Assembly: GCA_035910535.1 (NCBI GenBank)
Contig: JAMHXF010000081.1
Location: 62,001 to 126,000 of the forward strand
Reading direction: 5' to 3'
From: Archangium_A sp035910535
Lineage (GTDB): Bacteria > Myxococcota > Myxococcia > Myxococcales > Myxococcaceae
Length of the DNA: 64,000 bases
A program made the translations under genes and the position numbers. Below the pieces are notes generated by a model. That model saw nothing but the letters and a program-made list of their open reading frames with translations. It was not told the origin of the DNA and did no database searches. This document shows positions 1 to 8,021 of this stretch, piece after piece. Within the stretch, counting starts at the first letter, position 1. Each line of letters opens with the position of its first letter.

Positions 1-104
1 GGGCTGCCTTCGGGCGCGACGGTGGCGAGCTTGACGATGACCTCCGGCTCGGCGGCGAGCACGGCGGTACTGCAAAACAACAGCGCGGCGATGAAAGTAC
101 GCAT
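1..104 (-). CDS. TRAP transporter solute-binding protein, DctP family (5' part only)
   Basis: Only the first 34 codons are in the window; the gene runs off the left edge. The reading begins with a signal peptide (MRTFIAALLFCSTAVLAA) followed by EVIVKLATVAPEGSP, which matches the conserved N-terminus of DctP-type periplasmic solute receptors that bind small organic acids for TRAP transporters. The start is supported by an AAGGAG Shine-Dalgarno about 6 bases upstream. It lies 39 bp downstream of the TatT lipoprotein gene on the same strand, and TatT proteins are known partners of TRAP receptors, so the two probably form one operon. The substrate cannot be inferred. Confidence 0.8.
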   Translation of the reverse strand, partial: MRTFIAALLFCSTAVLAAEPEVIVKLATVAPEGS

Positions 105-143
105 GAAGTTCTCCTTGGGAAACTTGAGTGACGAACGCGCGAC

Positions 144-1034
144 TCAGAACTTCTCGTCGATCTCCGCCAGCAGCTTCTTGGCCTTCTGCTGCTCGATGCG
201 GTTCTCAGGCTCGATGGCCGCGTCGACGGTGGGGTCCGCGGCGATCACCTCGTCGAGGAGCTTCTTGAAGGTCTCTTTGTCCTGCTTCTTGGTGCAGAGG
301 TAGTCGGCCCAGAGCACCTTGCTGCCGAGGTAGTTGGGCGCGAGCTCGACGGCCTTCTTGAAGTTCTCTTCGCTCTTCTCGAGCGAGCCGCCAGCCAGCC
401 CCGCGGTGACGGCCTCGAAGCTGCCGAAGTAACGCCACGGCGCCGCGTAGAAGTAGTCGGCGTCGAGGGCCTTCACGTGCAGCATGGTGGCCTTGATGTC
501 GTCCTTGTAGCGGAGGCGCGTCGCGAAGCCCTTGGTCGACGCCCACTTTCCGAGGTTCGTCGCGTACCAGTACATCGCAGGCACCGCGTCTTTGCCGGCG
601 AGGCTGATGGCGTCAGCGTGCTTCTTGCCGTCGGTCATCGCCTTGGTGAACTCAGGCGCGGCGAGCTTGAGCGCGCGCGTCGCCCAGTCGAGGCCCTTCT
701 GGTACTCGGCGTCGCGGCCGTCGGTGTTGTTCTCGAGCGAGTAGTAGCCGTCGCCCAGCAAGTAGTGCGCGCGCGACAACTTCGCGGCGAGCTCCTGCGT
801 GCCGCCCTTCTCGAACGCGGCCTCCCACTTGGTGATGGCCTCGACCAGCTTCGCCTTGTCAGCGCGGAGCTCCCACGCGGCGTCACCTTCAGCGGTCGCT
901 GCGGTCAACGCGTCGGCTTCGGTGGCAGCCGCGGTGTTCGCGGCGGGCTTCTCGTCCCACTTCGCTTCGTAGGTCGTCGCACAACCGGACACGGCGAGCG
1001 CCGCGGACATCCACACTGCGTTGGTGATGCGCAT
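144..1034 (-). CDS. TRAP transporter TatT component family lipoprotein
   Basis: A 296-residue lipoprotein: short signal peptide ending in lipobox VSGC (Cys18), then an all-helical Ala/Lys-rich body with TPR-like helix pairs, including a clear one near the C-terminus (EENFKKAVELAPNYLGSK). This architecture and the Trp/Tyr-rich middle (AMYWYATNLGKWA) fit the TatT (T-component) family first described in Treponema, where a TPR-like trimer binds the TRAP solute receptor. The start has an AAGGAG Shine-Dalgarno. It lies directly upstream of a DctP-like gene, which strongly supports the call. Likely anchored in the outer or inner membrane facing the periplasm. The membrane permease genes are not visible and may lie beyond the left edge. 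Confidence 0.85.
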   Translation of the reverse strand: MRITNAVWMSAALAVSGCATTYEAKWDEKPAANTAAATEADALTAATAEGDAAWELRADKAKLVEAITKWEAAFEKGGTQELAAKLSRAHYLLGDGYYSLENNTDGRDAEYQKGLDWATRALKLAAPEFTKAMTDGKKHADAISLAGKDAVPAMYWYATNLGKWASTKGFATRLRYKDDIKATMLHVKALDADYFYAAPWRYFGSFEAVTAGLAGGSLEKSEENFKKAVELAPNYLGSKVLWADYLCTKKQDKETFKKLLDEVIAADPTVDAAIEPENRIEQQKAKKLLAEIDEKF

Positions 1035-1161
1035 GAACAGCTCCTTGAAGGGAAAACGATGGGGTTGAAAACCGGCGCTCTTGTAGTGGTGAAATCGCGT
1101 GAGGCAAACAGCCCCGTATGACGCGACGGGTCAGAAGCCCCACGCTGCGTCGACTTCAGCG

Positions 1162-1764
1162 CTACTCGCTGTGCCCGCGACCGCCGCTGCGAAACTCGAC
1201 GAGCCGGTAGAGCCAGCCGTCGGGGCCCTGTGCGCCGACCTTGCCGAGGTTGGGCGCGTAATAGTGCGTGTAGCCGTCGCCTCCTTCGGGCGCGGTCTCG
1301 AGCACCGCGAGGCAGTGGTCGACCGTCATGCCGTTGGGCAACTCGACCTGGGCCTCGAGCGCGACCACCTCGAAGACCGAGGTCTTGCCTGGGCCGCGAT
1401 CGATGGACGCCGGGCCCTGCCAGCGCGTGCCGCGCGTCATCGAAGCGGGCAGCAACACTGCTTCTTCTCCGCCGCGCAGCCCGCTGCGCTCGAGCCACGC
1501 GCCGTCTTTCACGCGCCACGTCGCGCTGCCGCTCACCTTACCCAGCGAGATGCTCACGTGCGCGCGCCACTCGACGAAGCTGGAGATGGCGACGCGGCCT
1601 TTGCCTTTGGGCAGTTGGTACGTCCACGCGGCGCCGGCGCGCTGCACGAAGTACTCGGCGCCGAGCCGGGAGGCCTCGGTGGTGGGCGTCGCGGCGGGCC
1701 TCGCGGCCTGCGCCAGCGCCACGCACGACAACCACGAAGAAAGGAAGAGCCAGCGCCCGAGCAT
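1162..1764 (-). CDS. secreted hypothetical protein
   Basis: A 200-residue protein with an N-terminal signal sequence (MLGRWLFLSSWLSCVALAQA) and a beta-rich body with regular alternation of hydrophobic residues. I do not recognise the family. The open frame extends about 66 codons upstream, but that part overlaps the CPBP protease gene antigenically out of phase and has shadow-like composition. The chosen ATG gives a good signal peptide and sits in a TGATG overlap with the upstream protease gene, so translation is probably coupled. A GDGYTHYYAPNLGKVG stretch near the C-terminus is rich in aromatic residues. Probably periplasmic. Confidence 0.6.
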   Translation of the reverse strand: MLGRWLFLSSWLSCVALAQAARPAATPTTEASRLGAEYFVQRAGAAWTYQLPKGKGRVAISSFVEWRAHVSISLGKVSGSATWRVKDGAWLERSGLRGGEEAVLLPASMTRGTRWQGPASIDRGPGKTSVFEVVALEAQVELPNGMTVDHCLAVLETAPEGGDGYTHYYAPNLGKVGAQGPDGWLYRLVEFRSGGRGHSE

Positions 1765-2645
1765 CAGCGGCTGTGGACTCTGCCATGTGGAGCGCCCCGA
1801 CGCTCGCGTCTCAGCGACCACACCACCACGCAGCTCACCAGCAACGCGCTGCAGCCCGCGAGGCCCGGCACGCCGCCGAGCAGCGGCGAGGCGCCGGAGA
1901 GACACAGCAGGCTCAACGTGTTCAGCGCGTTGATGCTGCCGTGGAACATGCAGGCGCTCCACACGCTCTCGCCGCGTTCACGGAGGAAGTGCATGGGCGG
2001 CGTCAGCAGCACACAGAACACGACCATCAGCAGCGCGCCGAGCACGGGCGAGCCCGGGTAGTTGTGGCCCATGGCGATCAACGGCGCGTGCCACACGCCC
2101 CACACGCCACCGACGAGCCCCGCACGCGACCAGAACGGCAGCGCCTGCGTGCGCGACCACCACAGGCCTCGCCAACCCAGCTCTTCGCTCAACATGAACG
2201 GCAAATTCAGCAGCGGCCCCAGCACCGAAGCCTGCAGCACGAGCGCCACCGACAGCGAGGGCTCCGGCATCGACGCCGTGAGCTTCGCGGCCTCGTCCGG
2301 CTTCAGCTGCGCGAGCAGCGCGGCGCCCGGGCTCACCACCACCACGCCCGGCAACAGCAGCGACAGCGCCACGGCGCACGCGACGATGGCGACGCCCCAT
2401 GCCCAGGCACGCACCAGCCACCCGAGCTTCGGCTTCGAGAGCCCGAAGCTCGCAGACGGCAACCCGTGCGCTCTCCACGCGACGAGCGCGCCGACGGCAG
2501 GCCCGCACATGAAGAGGAAGCCGCCCGCGACGTGCACCGCCGGTGTCATGAAGTCGGTGGCGCACGCCAACACCGCAGCGACGAGCCAACTCGAGGCGAA
2601 GGTCACGGCCAGAAACGTGCGGCTCGGTGCGTCCACCCGAGGCAA
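1764..2645 (-). CDS. CPBP family intramembrane glutamic endopeptidase
   Basis: A 293-residue polytopic membrane protein with about seven or eight hydrophobic segments. It carries the CPBP/Abi (CAAX-protease-like) signatures: EELGWRG at residues 154-160 (the Glu-Glu pair of the active site), a WHAP motif with His186, and a later FHG motif near residue 234. Family members cleave within membranes; bacterial ones often act in maturation, immunity or regulation of neighbouring peptides. Its stop overlaps the start of the downstream secreted protein by one base (TGATG), suggesting that protein could be a partner or substrate, which is inference only. It is divergent from the 1748-residue repeat protein, leaving a 129-bp shared upstream region. 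Confidence 0.85.
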   Translation of the reverse strand: MPRVDAPSRTFLAVTFASSWLVAAVLACATDFMTPAVHVAGGFLFMCGPAVGALVAWRAHGLPSASFGLSKPKLGWLVRAWAWGVAIVACAVALSLLLPGVVVVSPGAALLAQLKPDEAAKLTASMPEPSLSVALVLQASVLGPLLNLPFMLSEELGWRGLWWSRTQALPFWSRAGLVGGVWGVWHAPLIAMGHNYPGSPVLGALLMVVFCVLLTPPMHFLRERGESVWSACMFHGSINALNTLSLLCLSGASPLLGGVPGLAGCSALLVSCVVVWSLRRERRGAPHGRVHSR

Positions 2646-2774
2646 CGTAGCGCTTCAACGTGCGAAAGGGCCGCGCGCGCGTGGCCGCCCAGACGCGGCG
2701 CTTCGAGGCCCGTCAGCCGCGCGCCAAGAGAAGACAGAGACGGCCCGGCCCTTGCTGTACGGTTCGCAACGCCG

Positions 2775-5700
2775 ATGGCCACGGTCCTCCCTGCTCTCTC
2801 TCTCCTCGTCGTCAATGCAGTGAGCCTCTCTACGACTTCGCTCCCCGGAGCAGGTCGTGCAGAGGCGCTGCTCACCCTCGATGCGCCCGCCGCGATTCAC
2901 TTCACGGCGAAGAGCGCAGCGGGCACCTCCTGCGAGTTCATCGATCGCGTGCGAGGCCCTTTCGCCAGAGCCGGCAACGTCGGCGGCGTCAGCTGCGAGC
3001 TCGACCTGTTGCTCGATGCGGGCCAGTACAAGGTGCGGCTCGAGTCGCCGAAGCGCGGCAAGGGTCAGGTCACGTTGACCGCCACGCCCTTCACCGAGCT
3101 CAACGCCACGCCGCTGCGCCTCGAGCCCGGCAACGCGCTCGTCACCAGGCTTCAGCCGCAACAGCAGGCCACGTTCTGGCTGTCGATGAAGAGCGCCGGC
3201 GTGCCGTACGTGCGCATCTCCGGGCGCCACGCGGGCGAGGTGCAGCTCTGGCGCAACGGCGAGTGGCTTGAACCGGCGCCGCCATACCGCACGCAGTTCT
3301 CACCGCGCGCAGGGCAGCCGATGCACGAGTGGTGGCTCGACCAACGGCTCGAGGTCGGTGAATACAAGCTCGTCGTCTACGGGAAGAACCCGACCACCGT
3401 CACCGGCAGCAGCGTCGACGACTCCCTGACCATCGAGACCGCGTTCCGCGCGGGGCCACCGGAGCGCTCGGTGAACTTCACGTTGCCGGCGTCAGGCCTC
3501 TTCGCGGTGCAGTTGCCGAGCGCGTACGTCGCGGGCGTCATGACGTTGTTCGACAAGCCCACGGCGCCGGTGCAGTTGCAGGCGCTGCGCAACAACGTAC
3601 GAAGCGCAGCCGACGCGTGCGTCGTCGACAAGGGCGCCCCCAACCCGATGTGTACGGTGACGCTCGACGCGCAGAACACGCTGGGCGTGCTGTTGGTGCG
3701 CGGCGCGCCGGGCACGCGCGGGCAGCTCGAGTGGGCCGAGTGGCGCACCGACACCAGCACGTTCCGCACGGGCGGTTACTACGGGCCCAGCGCGACCCAG
3801 CTCCACTTCCGCGGCACACGCGGAGAGCACCTCGTCTCGGTGAACGATCTACCCAACGACGGCGACGCCGCGCCGCTGGCCTGCCTGCTCGAAGAGCTGT
3901 CGAGCAACGGTGAGGTGAACCGAATCGTCGCGCGCAGCGTGCCGGGCTTCACGCCCGGTGAACGCCTGCAGCACGACTTCAACTACGACGGCAGCGAGGT
4001 GCTGTGGTTCGAAGTGAAGGCCGGCGGCGCGCTGCAGCGCGTGCTCCCCTCGGGCAAGGTTCGCGTTCAAGCCAACGGTGGCCGCCGCAGCACGTGCGAG
4101 GTCTACCAGGTCGAAGACAAGGGCACGCTCAAGCGCCTCACCGAGTCGACCGACGCCGAGTGCAACCGCGTGTTGCAGCTCGCGCCGGGCCTGTACCAGG
4201 TGCAGCTCTCAGGCGGGAACACGGGCATCGAGTCGCTCTCCATCGGCTTCGACGGAGACCCGGGCGCGAAGCCGGTCGTCACGCGCGGCGGCTGTCTGCT
4301 GCCGAAGGTCGCGCTCGAAGATCGCAGCTACCGCCTCGACCTGAATCGCAGCGGGCAGGTGACGGTGCGCGGACTGACGGCGATCTCGTTGCCGCTGACG
4401 GACGGCGCGACGACGCACCTGCAGCTCGACGCGCGGCAGTCGATTTCGGTGCCCGTGAAGCTGGGCGCAGGCGTGCTCGTGCGCAGCGCAGGCAGCGTGC
4501 CGTTCGGCTGCGCGATGGAAAGAGGCACCGTCACCACGCGCGCTGGTGAGTGTGAGCTGCCGGCCGGCGCCGACACGCTCAAGCTCGCGAACACATCAGA
4601 CCTGCCGGTGCGAGTGACCATCACGAAGCCCGGCGGCATGCCGGCGTTCACCTCGCCCGTGTCTTTCAACCCGGTGACTTCACCGCCGCCGAAGTTGGCG
4701 CTCGACGCGCCGGCGTGGTTCGACTTCTCGCGCGAGCAGACGCAGTCGGCGACCTTCGAGGTCGATACGCCGGGGCTCTACAACGTCGCCACGCAGGGCC
4801 TGCTGTCGACCTCGTGTTGGCTGCGTACTCCCGTCATCTCGCAGGTCGCACAGAACAGCCGCGGCGGCCGTGGCCGCAACTGCCTCATTCAGACGTACCT
4901 GCAGAAGGGCCGCTACCTTTTCAGCGCGAAGACCGACGGCAACTCGACGGGGCGTGGCGCGCTGGCGTTGAGCCGGCGCCCGGCGCGCGAGTTCCCCGGC
5001 GTCAACGGCGAGGGTGAGCAGTTCTTCCGCGTCGACGCGAATGAGCTCGTGCAGCAGAAGCTCGTCGTGAAGAGCGAAGGTGAATTCACGCTCGGCACCA
5101 CGAGCCAGGGCTCGTCGCTGCTCTGTCGCCTCGATGACCCAGAGGGCTGGCCCATTGAACCCGTGCCCTCGTCGTGCGTCGGCAATCGCGTGCTGCGCCC
5201 GGGCACCTGGCTGTGGACGCAGCTGCCGCTGACCGTGGAGTCGATGCGCCGCACGCAGCTGCGTCGCGTACGTGAAGCGGTGACGCTCAAGGGCAACAAG
5301 CCGCACCGGATTGACGCGTTCAATTGGTACACGGCGGAGCTCGGCGGCGACGGCAAAGACGAGTTCCTCTTCTCGCTCGAGGGCGAGACGCAGCTCGACG
5401 TCGTGCTCACCGGCGGCATGCAGGGCCGCATCTTCGTGCTCGAGAAAGACAAGGCGCCGCGCGCGGTCGAAGTGGTGCCGCCGATGCAGCCGGCCAGCGA
5501 AGGTGATGGCGACTCGTACGAGAGCGAGGGCAGCGAAGAGGGCGAAGGCGAGTACCAGGAGCGTGAGTATTCAGAAGACGGCGAAGAGTCCGAAGAGCGC
5601 GCCACGCCGCCAGTCGAGGTCGCGCAGGCCCGCGCTGCACCGCCGCCGCCGTCGGGTGTGAAGCTCACGCTGCCGCCGGGGCAGTACAAGCTGGTGACCG

Positions 5701-8021
5701 AGCACTCGCGCGCTGACGTCGGCGTCACGTACCAACTGCACTTCGGCAGCGCGACGTTGCTGCCGGGCATGACGCGCACCCTGCCCGCTCCGTCGACGGT
5801 GCCGTTGTTCGTGCCGCGCGATGGCACGCTGCGGCTGCGCACCGAAGGGGAAGTCGACGTGCGGTGCCGCCTGCTCGACGAGAAGGGTCGCCTCGTTTTC
5901 GAAGGCAGTGAGAATGGCAGCGACTGGAACTGCGCCATCGCCGAGCCGGTGGTGAAGGGCAAATACACGCTGGTGCTCGAGAGCGAGACGCAGGGCACCG
6001 GCGAAACGAAGGTGTCGGTCGCGCTGCCGACGGTCGAAGACAAGGGCGTGCTGGCCGACGGCGCGAAGCTGACGCTCGGGGCGTCGGTGGTGTCGTTCAC
6101 GTTGCCTGTCGCCGAGAAAGACGCGGTGCAGGAGGTCTCCATGCGCGCGCAAGGCAAGACGCCGCTGTCGTGCGCGCTGGAGACCGCAGAAGGCGTCGTG
6201 GTGCACCGCAAGAGCCGCGTCACGGACTGCACGCTGCTGGTTCGCCCTCAGCTGCAGAAGTTCAAGCTGCGATTGTGGACGACTGACGGCACGGCGTCGG
6301 TCGCGGGTTCGCTGCGCACGCGCGCCATCACCACCGCGAGCGCCGGCACGTTGAGCGCCGAGGCCGCGGTGGCGGTGAACGTGCCTCGCGCCGGGCGCTA
6401 CCGCACGAGCGCTCCAATGTTCTGCATCGGCGCGGCTGAAGTCGGGCTGCTGCGGCCGTGCGGGCCTGAAGTTTCGCTCGAAGGTGGCAGCACCATCTTC
6501 AGCGCGGTCGGCAACAAGGCGCAGCCACTGTCACTCGACGAGCTCTTCGGCGCGGCTGACGACAAGGCCTTCACGATGCCGCTCAATCGACAGGCCTTCG
6601 TGCAGGTGCTCAAGCCCGGCGGCGCGTCGTTGGTGTTGCTGGAGGCGCGGGTGCAGCACGGTGAGCGCGCGGCGCCGTCGTGTGCGTTCGACGGCGCAGG
6701 CGCGGTGCGCGAGCGACGTGACGCGAGCTGCTTCGCGGTGAGCCGCCTCGGCGCAGAAGCGACGTCGCGGCTGTGGGCGCCGAGCGACAGTGACGTCGAG
6801 GCGACGGTGCTGCGCCGCACGGTGACGCCTCCGGCGAACGCGGAGCCGCTGGCGTCGGGGCACAAGCGCGTGCAGTTCAAAGACGTCGGGCGTTTCGCGT
6901 TGCCGAAGCAGCTGCGTTCTCGGCTCGAGCTCACGTTGCCGACCAACGCGTGGGCGGTGCTGCTCGGTGACGACGGCGCGGCGCTCGACCTGTGCGCGCC
7001 CACGGGAGATCTGCGGCGCTGCGTGTTGACCGGCCAGGGCGGCAGCGTCGTGTTGGTCTCGAAAGAGGGTCAGGCCGACGTGACGACGGTGATTCTCGAA
7101 GGCGGCGCGCCGTCGGTGCGCTTCACCGGGCTGTACGAAGCTTCGCCGCGCGCGCCAGGCACGGTGCGGTTGTCGGTGGCGCCGAACGACTCAGAGCGCG
7201 TGGCGACGGTGGAAGGCGCGCTGCGCTGCACGGTGGCGTTGGCCGACGGCACGCGCCTCGCGTCGTGCCGCGCGAAGGTGCCCGCGAAGTCGTCCGCGGA
7301 GTTGATCATCGAGCACGGGCTCGAGCCGCTTCGCGCCATGGTGCACGCGCCGGGGCGTGAACGGCCCGCGCGCCTCGGCCTCGAGTTGCCGTTGGTGCCG
7401 GGGCCTTCGCTGCCGTCATCGGTCGCGGTCGCGCTGCAGGCAGGGCGAATCGATCGCACGCTCGTCGTCGACACAGAAGCGGTGGTGCGCGTCGCCGCGG
7501 AGAGCGGCGTGTGTGGCTTGTACCGGGGCAACGAGCTGCTGAGCGTCGACGGCCTCGACGGTGGCTGCGAGCTGGTGCGCGTGTTGTCGCCGGGCACCTA
7601 CCGGCTCGTGGTGCGACCGTTCGCGGGCCAGGTGCAGCCCGGTTCGCTGCGCTGGTCGGCAGACCCCGTGACGCAGCTGGTGGAAGGTGTCGGCGCGGAA
7701 GACCGCCTCGCGCCGGGTGAAGTGCGGCTCTACCGCTTCGACACGACGAACAAGGGGAAGGTCGGCCTCGGCGTGCAGGCGAAGAGCGAGCTGCTCGAGT
7801 GCGCTGTGTACAACGACGGGTACCAGCTCGTCGGCGAGGGCTGCCACCAGTACCTCGCGCTCGACAAGGGCCGGTACCTGCTGACCGTTCGAAACCCGCC
7901 GAAAGATGGCGCGGCGCCCATTGCGCTCAAGCCGGTGCTGCTCGGGCTGAGCGGCGAAAACAACGATGTCCCAGAGGAATACCTGCGCGAGTTCTTCAGC
8001 CGCGTGGGGGTGAGCCGATGA
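2775..8021 (+). CDS. giant exported beta-repeat protein, unknown function
   Basis: A 1748-residue protein with a probable signal peptide (MATVLPALSLLVVNAVSLS). The body is a run of roughly a dozen beta-sandwich-like modules of 100-130 residues. Many end in a conserved turn of the type PGxYxVxL (GQYKVRLESP, PGLYQVQLSGG, KGRYLFSAKT, PGTYRLVVRP, KGRYLLTVRNP) and many carry a Cys pair that could form one disulfide per module; the pattern resembles bacterial pre-peptidase C-terminal (PPC) domains. A Glu/Ser-rich acidic linker followed by Pro/Ala-rich sequence lies around residues 906-958. The open frame extends far upstream but over the divergent CPBP gene with shadow composition, so the ATG at 2775 is preferred. 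Its stop overlaps the alpha-2-macroglobulin start (ATGA), placing it as first gene of that operon. Function unknown; a periplasmic or surface partner of the macroglobulin is possible. Confidence 0.75.
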   Translation: MATVLPALSLLVVNAVSLSTTSLPGAGRAEALLTLDAPAAIHFTAKSAAGTSCEFIDRVRGPFARAGNVGGVSCELDLLLDAGQYKVRLESPKRGKGQVTLTATPFTELNATPLRLEPGNALVTRLQPQQQATFWLSMKSAGVPYVRISGRHAGEVQLWRNGEWLEPAPPYRTQFSPRAGQPMHEWWLDQRLEVGEYKLVVYGKNPTTVTGSSVDDSLTIETAFRAGPPERSVNFTLPASGLFAVQLPSAYVAGVMTLFDKPTAPVQLQALRNNVRSAADACVVDKGAPNPMCTVTLDAQNTLGVLLVRGAPGTRGQLEWAEWRTDTSTFRTGGYYGPSATQLHFRGTRGEHLVSVNDLPNDGDAAPLACLLEELSSNGEVNRIVARSVPGFTPGERLQHDFNYDGSEVLWFEVKAGGALQRVLPSGKVRVQANGGRRSTCEVYQVEDKGTLKRLTESTDAECNRVLQLAPGLYQVQLSGGNTGIESLSIGFDGDPGAKPVVTRGGCLLPKVALEDRSYRLDLNRSGQVTVRGLTAISLPLTDGATTHLQLDARQSISVPVKLGAGVLVRSAGSVPFGCAMERGTVTTRAGECELPAGADTLKLANTSDLPVRVTITKPGGMPAFTSPVSFNPVTSPPPKLALDAPAWFDFSREQTQSATFEVDTPGLYNVATQGLLSTSCWLRTPVISQVAQNSRGGRGRNCLIQTYLQKGRYLFSAKTDGNSTGRGALALSRRPAREFPGVNGEGEQFFRVDANELVQQKLVVKSEGEFTLGTTSQGSSLLCRLDDPEGWPIEPVPSSCVGNRVLRPGTWLWTQLPLTVESMRRTQLRRVREAVTLKGNKPHRIDAFNWYTAELGGDGKDEFLFSLEGETQLDVVLTGGMQGRIFVLEKDKAPRAVEVVPPMQPASEGDGDSYESEGSEEGEGEYQEREYSEDGEESEERATPPVEVAQARAAPPPPSGVKLTLPPGQYKLVTEHSRADVGVTYQLHFGSATLLPGMTRTLPAPSTVPLFVPRDGTLRLRTEGEVDVRCRLLDEKGRLVFEGSENGSDWNCAIAEPVVKGKYTLVLESETQGTGETKVSVALPTVEDKGVLADGAKLTLGASVVSFTLPVAEKDAVQEVSMRAQGKTPLSCALETAEGVVVHRKSRVTDCTLLVRPQLQKFKLRLWTTDGTASVAGSLRTRAITTASAGTLSAEAAVAVNVPRAGRYRTSAPMFCIGAAEVGLLRPCGPEVSLEGGSTIFSAVGNKAQPLSLDELFGAADDKAFTMPLNRQAFVQVLKPGGASLVLLEARVQHGERAAPSCAFDGAGAVRERRDASCFAVSRLGAEATSRLWAPSDSDVEATVLRRTVTPPANAEPLASGHKRVQFKDVGRFALPKQLRSRLELTLPTNAWAVLLGDDGAALDLCAPTGDLRRCVLTGQGGSVVLVSKEGQADVTTVILEGGAPSVRFTGLYEASPRAPGTVRLSVAPNDSERVATVEGALRCTVALADGTRLASCRAKVPAKSSAELIIEHGLEPLRAMVHAPGRERPARLGLELPLVPGPSLPSSVAVALQAGRIDRTLVVDTEAVVRVAAESGVCGLYRGNELLSVDGLDGGCELVRVLSPGTYRLVVRPFAGQVQPGSLRWSADPVTQLVEGVGAEDRLAPGEVRLYRFDTTNKGKVGLGVQAKSELLECAVYNDGYQLVGEGCHQYLALDKGRYLLTVRNPPKDGAAPIALKPVLLGLSGENNDVPEEYLREFFSRVGVSR

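Noticed and set aside
1230..2774. 515-codon upstream extension of the giant repeat protein frame
   Set aside because: It runs antisense to the CPBP protease and secreted protein genes and has Arg/His-rich shadow composition; a signal peptide begins at 2775.
7885..7900. tRNA-like T-loop sequence (GTTCGAAAC)
   Set aside because: Lies inside the giant repeat protein gene and has no surrounding cloverleaf.
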